Source of the DNA: Bacillota bacterium
GTDB taxonomy: Bacteria; Bacillota; Clostridia; Oscillospirales; Oscillospiraceae
Reading direction: 5' to 3'
Assembly (NCBI GenBank): GCA_017861415.1
Contig: JAGFXS010000037.1
Coordinates: 1 to 10,375, forward strand
Length of the DNA: 10,375 nucleotides
Positions 6,426 through 10,375 of the stretch are shown one piece after another. The first letter of the stretch is position 1; every line of letters begins with the position of its first letter. Under the pieces are notes generated by a model. The model had not been told where the DNA came from and did not search any database. It was given only the letters and a program-made list of their open reading frames with translations. The position numbers and the translations under genes were made by a program.

Positions 6426-7100
6426 TTATTTTGCCTCTCTGTCCGCCTGAGCCAGTGCCACCAGGGCGCTACTTCCCAGACGATCCGCACCGGCTCCGAG
6501 GAATGCCTCCGCGGCCTGCCTACTACGGATGCCGCCAGAGGCCTTGATCTTTACATGGGGCGGCAACTCCTGACGAAATAGGGTTACATCTTCTAGGGTA
6601 GCGCCACCGGTGCCAAAGCCGGTGGATGTCTTGATAAAGTCCGCCCCCGCCTCCGCCACCAGCGCGCACAGGCGAATTTTTTCTTCGACAGTTAAAAGGC
6701 AAGTCTCCACAATCACTTTAAGAATCCGCCCCTCGCAGGCCGCTTTCATGGCCCGCAGCTCCTCCAGCACGGTCGCCCAACGAGCTTCCTTCACCATGCC
6801 CACGTGGATCACCATGTCCAGCTCAGTGGCGCCGTTTTTAACGGCATCCTCCAGCTCCAGGATCTTTGTCTTTGTGCTGTGGGCACCGCTGGGAAAGCCA
6901 ATCACAGTGCAAAGGGGCAGTCGTCCCGCCAGATAGTCCGCTGCCTGGGACACAAAGACCGGCGAAATGCAAACCGAGGCAGTTTGAAACGCCATTCCCT
7001 CATCACAAAGTGTCTGCACCTGAGGCCATGTGGCCTCGGGCTTTAACAGGGTGTGATCCGTATGGGCCAGCAGGCACTGTATACTGTATTCCTTCTTCAT
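6426..7100 (-). CDS. deoC: Deoxyribose-phosphate aldolase
   Basis: DeoC splits 2-deoxy-D-ribose 5-phosphate into acetaldehyde and glyceraldehyde 3-phosphate, the last step of deoxynucleoside catabolism, through a Schiff base with a lysine. The 224-residue TIM-barrel protein shows all hallmarks: LLAHTDHTLLKP near the N-terminus, Asp95 in ELDMVIHVG, the Schiff-base Lys157 in FIKTSTGF, Lys186 in KIKASGGIR, and GADRLGSS at the phosphate site. Length is normal. The frame runs far upstream inside the previous gene, but the start is the ATG at 7100: MKKEYSI gives the normal N-terminus and GGAG sits 6 nt upstream. Only 11 nt separate it from the stop of the MBL-fold gene, so the two are one operon. 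Confidence 0.95.
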   Translation of the reverse strand: MKKEYSIQCLLAHTDHTLLKPEATWPQVQTLCDEGMAFQTASVCISPVFVSQAADYLAGRLPLCTVIGFPSGAHSTKTKILELEDAVKNGATELDMVIHVGMVKEARWATVLEELRAMKAACEGRILKVIVETCLLTVEEKIRLCALVAEAGADFIKTSTGFGTGGATLEDVTLFRQELPPHVKIKASGGIRSRQAAEAFLGAGADRLGSSALVALAQADREAK

Positions 7101-7111
7101 GGTTTTCTCCA

Positions 7112-8092
7112 TTATAACGCAAAATAACGGTGTAGGGTTCCATCCGCAACCCGTTCCACTCTGCCTGAACCAATGAGGTAATCCAGATGGGCCAGGCATT
7201 CGCCCACTGCAAAAAACTTCTGAATCACTGGGAACTCCTGCCAAGTTTTGGCGCGAATCTGCCAGGTCATTCTTCCGGCAATCTCATAGGTGGTCAAACC
7301 GGGATTCTCACTCACCACACGCTCTGTCTCTGCCACCCGACGGTCATGGTGGCGGAGAAGCTCATCAATACGGGCAACATAATCCCCCGTCTCCCGGTGT
7401 CCCGGTAGAGCCAGCTTCACTGGAAACTCGCGAAATTTTTTCAAGCTATCCAGATAACTCCCCAGGGCATCCTTCATGTTGGGCCACATGGTAATATTGG
7501 GGGTAATGTCAAAAAGCACATGGTCAGCGGTAAACATCACTCCTTCCCGGGGCATCCAGAGGCATACCATCCCCGGGGTGTGCCCCGGCGCTTCCACTAC
7601 TTCTAGGTAATGACCTCCCAGCTCAAAAGTATCGCCGCCCTTCACAACCTTGTAGTTGGGCAGATCCAGCACTGGCCCGTAGTTTCGGGCAGGGTTTCTA
7701 TCCACCAGATAAGTAAGCTCTTCCTGAGGAAAACCCTCAATTAAAAAGCGCTGATCCATCAGCTCCCAATAGAGATTGGATTCCTCCGAAGCAGCCCAGT
7801 GGAAATCGCCGCTGCCTAGGTAAATAGCACGGCCCGGCCCCACAATCTCCGAGGCAAGGCCGATATGATCCGAATGAATATGGGTGCCGAAGACATCCAG
7901 CGTCTCTTGCTTCACACCCAGAGATTCTAGGGCGGGAAGCAAGGCCGCCCGACACTCTGGTAGATTAAAACCTGTATCAATTAAAAGGCTGCTCTCCTCC
8001 CCCCGAATGAGATAGCTGTTAAGCATCCGCAGTGGATTCTTAGGCAAGGGCACCTCAATCCTAAAAATATTTTGTAAGATTTCCACCGGCAT
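7112..8092 (-). CDS. MBL-fold metallo-hydrolase with C-terminal winged-helix-like region
   Basis: This is a metallo-beta-lactamase-fold hydrolase of 326 residues, substrate unknown. All metal ligands are present: His71-x-His73-x-Asp75-His76 (THIHSDHIG), His171 in APGHTPG, Asp190 in FTADH, and His232 in LPGHRE. A bimetal site and active enzyme are therefore likely. Residues ~245-326 form a helical tail (TTYEIAGRMTW, then VGECLAHLDYLIGSGRVERV) like the winged-helix region of LACTB2-like members, some of which act on nucleic acids while others are thioesterase- or glyoxalase-like. The absence of a glyoxalase-II substrate loop signature leaves the role open. The ATG at 8092 has GAGGAAGGA about 8 nt upstream. 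It leads the operon with deoC 11 nt downstream, which hints at a link to nucleoside or sugar-phosphate metabolism but does not prove it. Confidence 0.88.
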   Translation of the reverse strand: MPVEILQNIFRIEVPLPKNPLRMLNSYLIRGEESSLLIDTGFNLPECRAALLPALESLGVKQETLDVFGTHIHSDHIGLASEIVGPGRAIYLGSGDFHWAASEESNLYWELMDQRFLIEGFPQEELTYLVDRNPARNYGPVLDLPNYKVVKGGDTFELGGHYLEVVEAPGHTPGMVCLWMPREGVMFTADHVLFDITPNITMWPNMKDALGSYLDSLKKFREFPVKLALPGHRETGDYVARIDELLRHHDRRVAETERVVSENPGLTTYEIAGRMTWQIRAKTWQEFPVIQKFFAVGECLAHLDYLIGSGRVERVADGTLHRYFAL

Positions 8093-8139
8093 GGTTTAGA
8101 TCCTTCCTCTCTGCATATCTACATGGTTTTAGGGTTTTA

Positions 8140-8161
8140 TGTGTTATTATAGCATAACACA
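8140..8161. promoter_or_regulatory. Perfect inverted repeat over the MBL-deoC promoter (candidate operator)
   Basis: The arms TGTGTTAT (8140-8147) and ATAACACA (8154-8161) are exact complements around a 6-nt centre. The centre and the left arm contain the minus-strand -10 box, so a bound dimer would block RNA polymerase. The half-site does not exactly fit the Rex, CRP, Fur or CcpA consensus patterns I know. Confidence 0.55.
8146..8154 (-). promoter_or_regulatory. Extended -10 promoter of the MBL-fold/deoC operon
   Basis: On the minus strand TGC (8154-8152) directly precedes a perfect TATAAT (8151-8146). The -35 region is only a T-run belonging to the neighbouring terminator. The start of transcription would be near 8139, about 47 nt before the ATG at 8092. 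Confidence 0.65.
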
Positions 8162-8168
8162 ATGCGTT

Positions 8169-8220
8169 AAAAAAGAAAAGGCAGGGCCAGCGTCTGTTTT
8201 ACGCTAAGGCCCCACCTTTT
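8169..8220 (-). terminator. Rho-independent terminator of the small lipoprotein gene
   Basis: On the minus strand the stem AAAAGG-T-GGGGCC-TT-AGCGT pairs with ACGCT-GGCCC-TG-CCTTTT around a short A-rich loop, then CTTTTTT follows. It starts about 20 nt after the stop of the gene ending at 8241. Confidence 0.85.
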
Positions 8221-8240
8221 CCGTATCCACCGTTATCCCG

Positions 8241-8663
8241 TTATTTCTTCACGTTGCTTCCGGTGACGCCTGCTGTACCATCTACGGTATTTCTTACATC
8301 TTGCGCCACGTCTCGTCCGGCGTTCTCCACGCCGCCGACAATGCCTTCCGCAGTTCTTTTCAAATTATTTGTTGTCCGCTCACCAACCACCGTCTGGCCT
8401 CTATTCAATGTGCCAGCGGTGTTAGCCCCCGGTGTCGTATAGCCGTTCCAATAACGGTCATACGTTTGCCAATCCGCGCCCATGGTACGGTCCTGTCTAC
8501 CAATATTCGTCGATCCATCGTGAACGCCGTTGCGTTCTGTCGCGGTTTTTTCGCTACTGGTAATTGGACTAGTATAATGTGCGGCTGTTCCGTCTTTCAT
8601 ACAGCCTGCAAGGGCGAAGACCATAAACAGGGCGATGACGGCGCTAAAAAATGTGCGTCCCAT
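8241..8663 (-). CDS. Small predicted lipoprotein of unknown function, 140 residues
   Basis: I do not recognise this protein. MGRTFFSAVIALFMVFALAGC is a lipoprotein signal peptide with lipobox LAGC and Cys21 as the lipidated residue. The mature part is hydrophilic, rich in Thr, Asn, Gly and Asp. Residues ~100-130 (LKRTAEGIVGGVENAGRDV, then AQDVRNTVDG) form a likely amphipathic helix that faintly recalls stress-type LEA-like repeats, too weak for a call. The ATG at 8663 is chosen with GGAGG 8 nt upstream; a TTG one codon earlier is possible. Codon choice is less GC-biased than the neighbours, with many A/T-ending codons, which could reflect a different history. It is transcribed divergently from perR and has its own terminator, so it is probably monocistronic. 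A long antisense open frame over it lacks any supporting signal. Confidence 0.75.
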   Translation of the reverse strand: MGRTFFSAVIALFMVFALAGCMKDGTAAHYTSPITSSEKTATERNGVHDGSTNIGRQDRTMGADWQTYDRYWNGYTTPGANTAGTLNRGQTVVGERTTNNLKRTAEGIVGGVENAGRDVAQDVRNTVDGTAGVTGSNVKK

Positions 8664-8699
8664 CAAAGTAACCTCCGTCTGTGCGCTTGTCTATTTTTT

Positions 8700-8718
8700 G
8701 ATTCTCATGTCGAGAATC
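8700..8718. repeat. Inverted repeat GATTCTC-N5-GAGAATC upstream of the small lipoprotein gene
   Basis: Two perfect 7-nt arms (8700-8706 and 8712-8718) around a 5-nt centre lie 37-55 nt before the lipoprotein ATG. No T-run follows on either useful side, so it is more likely an operator or a leader hairpin than a terminator. I see no clear promoter for this gene. Confidence 0.45.
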
Positions 8719-8779
8719 TAGACCTAGTATTGACGCTCTATTTAAAATTACTCCCGAAAGAAAAAACCAAAAATACCAC

Positions 8780-8807
8780 TTGCTTTTCCATGCAAAAAGT
8801 GTATAAT
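8780..8807 (+). promoter_or_regulatory. Candidate promoter of the perR operon
   Basis: TATAAT at 8802-8807 is a perfect -10 box. TTGCTT at 8780-8785, 16 nt upstream, is a partial -35 box. Transcription would begin near 8814, inside the AT-rich dyad region discussed next to it. Confidence 0.6.
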
Positions 8808-8838
8808 AATTTCTATAACTAGTAATTATTCTTAGTTA
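8802..8838. promoter_or_regulatory. AT-rich candidate PerR operator region
   Basis: Arms TAACTA (8816-8821) and TAGTTA (8833-8838) flank an AT-rich centre, directly after the perR -10 box. The stretch at 8821-8835 and the one at 8801-8815 each match the 15-nt PerR box TTATAATNATTATAA only partly (roughly two thirds of positions). PerR autoregulation is usual in the family, but which site is bound cannot be decided by eye. Confidence 0.4.
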
Positions 8839-8853
8839 GGAACAGCTAACAAT

Positions 8854-9300
8854 ATGAAAAATATGCGCTATTCCCAGCAACGGGAACGAATTTTTGAAGC
8901 TTTAAACTATCGCTATGATCATCCCACGGCAGAGACCTTATATCAGGCTTTAAAGCCCCAAAACCCTTCCCTGAGCCTGGGCACCGTCTATCGCAATCTG
9001 AATCAGTTGGTAGAGCGGGGAAAGGTGCAGCGCATTCCCTTTACTCCCGACCGTTATGATGCCAACGTAGCGGAGCATCCCCACTTTTTCTGCACCGAGT
9101 GTGGCAGCCTATATGATTTGCCTGTTTCCACAGGCAACATCTTACAGCAGGAGGTTGCTGCCCTTGGCTTTGAGGTGCAACGGCAGGATGTCTACTTTAA
9201 AGGCATTTGCAAGGACTGCCTATCTGACTCAACTAAGGCTGCGTCCAATGTGACGCCGCCCCTTATCAATCCATCAATCCATTTAAATAAAGATATATAA
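8854..9300 (+). CDS. perR: Fur-family peroxide-responsive repressor PerR
   Basis: This is a DNA-binding metalloregulator of the Fur family that senses peroxide by metal-catalysed histidine oxidation. The 148-residue product has a winged-helix N-domain (RERIFEALNY, PTAETLYQAL, LSLGTVYRNLNQLVE) and a dimerisation domain. Structural zinc cysteines are Cys80/Cys83 (CTEC) and Cys119/Cys122 (CKDC). Regulatory metal ligands line up with Bacillus PerR: His23, Asp69, His75, His77 and Asp88, with spacing from Asp69 onward the same as D85-H91-H93-D104. PerR rather than Fur is chosen mainly because superoxide reductase and rubrerythrin follow. The tail after the last CxxC is about 26 residues, longer than in Bacillus PerR. 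The ATG at 8854 has only a weak site (AGGAA about 12 nt away). The next gene starts 18 nt after the stop. Confidence 0.9.
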   Translation: MKNMRYSQQRERIFEALNYRYDHPTAETLYQALKPQNPSLSLGTVYRNLNQLVERGKVQRIPFTPDRYDANVAEHPHFFCTECGSLYDLPVSTGNILQQEVAALGFEVQRQDVYFKGICKDCLSDSTKAASNVTPPLINPSIHLNKDI

Positions 9301-9318
9301 ACTAAGGAGGCTATTTTC

Positions 9319-9687
9319 ATGGAATTTAAGCTGTATCGTTGCTCCCATTGCGGAAACATCATCTACAAAGTTTACGATTCTAAGGTCCCCGTGATCTGCT
9401 GTGGCGAAAAGATGGAAGAAATGAAGGCCGGTACCACCGACGGCGCTAGAGAAAAGCACGTCCCCGTGGTAACCCGCGAAGGTAACGAGGTCACCGTGCA
9501 GGTTGGCTCCGTGCTGCATCCCATGCTGGAGGAGCACTATATTCCCATCATCGCCGCTGTTAATGAAGACATGGTGGTCTTTAAACTTCCTAAGCCCGGT
9601 CAGGACCCCATCCTGAAGACCACTCTGGAGGGTAATGTCACCGCCTATGAGTGGTGCAATCTCCACGGCTTCTGGAAAGGCGAATAA
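9319..9687 (+). CDS. dfx: Desulfoferrodoxin-type superoxide reductase (2Fe-SOR)
   Basis: Superoxide reductase turns superoxide into hydrogen peroxide without making oxygen, using electrons usually from rubredoxin, in the cytoplasm of anaerobes. The 122-residue protein has both iron centres. Centre I is a desulforedoxin-like site with Cys8, Cys11, Cys27 and Cys28. Centre II is the catalytic site with His47, His67, His73, Cys113 and His116 (REKHVPV, HPMLEEHYIP, CNLHG). The conserved Glu45-Lys46 pair next to His47 is also present. Length and order match class I enzymes, and no residue is missing. AAGGAGG at 9304-9310 lies 8 nt before the ATG, a much better site than that of perR, so protein output may be higher. 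It sits between perR and rubrerythrin in one operon. Confidence 0.95.
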   Translation: MEFKLYRCSHCGNIIYKVYDSKVPVICCGEKMEEMKAGTTDGAREKHVPVVTREGNEVTVQVGSVLHPMLEEHYIPIIAAVNEDMVVFKLPKPGQDPILKTTLEGNVTAYEWCNLHGFWKGE

Positions 9688-9744
9688 GTCCGACCCCATC
9701 GGGGATGATACATGCAAAGCAATTTGAAAGGAGACTTACCCCAC

Positions 9745-10281
9745 ATGGAACTGAAAGGTACTAAGACAGAGGCCAATCTTTGGAAAGCATTTGCCGGAGA
9801 AAGCATGGCACGTAATAAATATACCTATTTTTCCTCCGCAGCCAAAAGAGAGGGCTATGAGCAGATCGCAGCCATCTTCGAGGAGACCGCAGGCAACGAG
9901 CGTGAGCATGCCAAGCTCTGGTTTAAGGAACTGGGCGGCATCGGCAAGACCGCCGCTAACCTGCTGGCAGCAGCCGAGGGCGAGCACGAGGAATGGACCG
10001 ATATGTACAAGTACATGGCAGCCGATGCCCGCGAGGAAGGCTTCCATCGCCTTGCTGATATGTTTGACTCCGTGGGCAAGATTGAAAAGTCCCACGAGGA
10101 GCGTTATCTGAAGCTCTTGGAGAACGTTGAAAACGGCCTGGTCTTCGAGCGCAAAGACGGCGTGAAGGTCTGGTACTGCCGCAATTGTGGCCATCTGGAA
10201 TATGGCACGGAGGCCCCTGACTGCTGCCCCGTCTGCAACCATTCCCGGGCTTATTTTGAAATCCACGCCGAAAATTATTGA
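9745..10281 (+). CDS. rbr: Rubrerythrin
   Basis: Rubrerythrin is a cytoplasmic non-heme diiron peroxidase that reduces hydrogen peroxide to water, fed by NADH-linked rubredoxin. The 178-residue protein has a ferritin-like four-helix domain with Glu19 (AGES), Glu52 and His55 (NEREHAKLW), acidic residues near 94-98, and Glu114 plus a SHEERY helix. A C-terminal rubredoxin-like domain has Cys145, Cys148, Cys161 and Cys164 (YCRNCG, CCPVCN). Length is that of a short classical rubrerythrin. The ATG at 9745 is preferred to an upstream ATG at 9712, because the MELKGTKTEANL start matches the family and AAAGGAG (9727-9733) lies 11 nt upstream. It closes the perR-dfx-rbr operon and is followed by a terminator; it removes the peroxide made by the superoxide reductase. 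Confidence 0.95.
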   Translation: MELKGTKTEANLWKAFAGESMARNKYTYFSSAAKREGYEQIAAIFEETAGNEREHAKLWFKELGGIGKTAANLLAAAEGEHEEWTDMYKYMAADAREEGFHRLADMFDSVGKIEKSHEERYLKLLENVENGLVFERKDGVKVWYCRNCGHLEYGTEAPDCCPVCNHSRAYFEIHAENY

Positions 10282-10300
10282 TTCAATTTTCTGCATCTCC

Positions 10301-10335
10301 ATCGCCGCCAGGGTCAATTCCTTGGCGGCGGTTTT
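10301..10335 (+). terminator. Rho-independent terminator after rubrerythrin
   Basis: CGCCGCCA (10303-10310) pairs with TGGCGGCG (10323-10330) around a 12-nt loop that can form two more G-C pairs. The A10301-T10332 and T-G pairs extend the stem, and TTTT follows. It ends the perR operon. Nothing recognisable lies between here and the window end. Confidence 0.85.
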
Positions 10336-10375
10336 CTATATTTTCAATCGTACAGGCTTTCTATTTCCCCCTTGT

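Noticed and set aside
7101-7244. N-terminal extension of deoC
   Set aside because: It lies inside the MBL-fold gene in another frame; the ATG at 7100 has a ribosome site and gives the normal DeoC N-terminus.
8730-8735. TTGACG as a -35 box on the plus strand
   Set aside because: No -10-like hexamer lies 16-18 nt downstream.
8301-8822. Plus-strand open frame of 173 residues over the small lipoprotein gene and into the perR promoter
   Set aside because: No ribosome binding site and no family resemblance, and it runs through the perR promoter. The opposite frame has a signal peptide, lipobox, good ribosome site and terminator.
9736-10317. Long minus-strand open frame over rubrerythrin
   Set aside because: Shadow of a well-conserved, fully recognisable rubrerythrin; it also crosses the terminator hairpin.

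Overview
The window looks like a chromosomal core and stress-response region of an anaerobic Firmicute, most likely class Clostridia. The basis is an RNase M5 gene (a Firmicutes family), strong AGGAGG-type ribosome binding sites, promoters with TGn-TATAAT extended -10 boxes, and a PerR / superoxide reductase / rubrerythrin cluster typical of strict anaerobes. The third-position codon bias is GC-rich. No mobile element, tRNA, rRNA, CRISPR array or phage gene was seen.

Layout. (1) Positions 1-1249, plus strand: the 3' part of holA (DNA polymerase III delta) overlaps rnmV (RNase M5) by 14 nt. (2) 1332-1799, plus: a TspO/MBR membrane protein, closed by a strong, probably two-way terminator at 1812-1846. 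(3) 1865-3375, minus: a two-gene operon of a secreted protein with an apparently degenerate polysaccharide-deacetylase fold and a small unknown protein. (4) 3678-5120, plus and divergent from (3): a single-pass membrane protein with an Arg-Pro-Ser-Gly repeat tail on the predicted cytoplasmic side and Ig-like (Big_2) domains outside. (5) 5207-8092, minus: an MBL-fold hydrolase, deoC, and a BMP-type substrate-binding lipoprotein. The first two form a tight operon behind an extended -10 promoter that overlaps a perfect 8+8 bp inverted repeat. (6) 8241-8663, minus: a small unknown lipoprotein with its own terminator. (7) 8854-10281, plus and divergent from (6): perR, a desulfoferrodoxin-type superoxide reductase, and rubrerythrin, closed by a terminator.

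How the genes may work together. The perR, superoxide reductase and rubrerythrin genes form a coherent oxygen-defence operon: superoxide is reduced to peroxide, peroxide to water, and PerR senses peroxide. deoC splits deoxyribose-5-phosphate from nucleoside breakdown. A BMP-family receptor next to it suggests nucleoside uptake, but no permease or ATPase gene is present here. The divergent envelope pair (3)/(4) shares a near-identical extended -10 sequence and may be co-expressed.

Nothing here is clearly a new multi-gene system. The least explained items are the degenerate deacetylase with its 119-residue partner, the repeat-tailed Ig-like membrane protein, the dyad at 8140-8161, and the small lipoprotein beside the perR operon.
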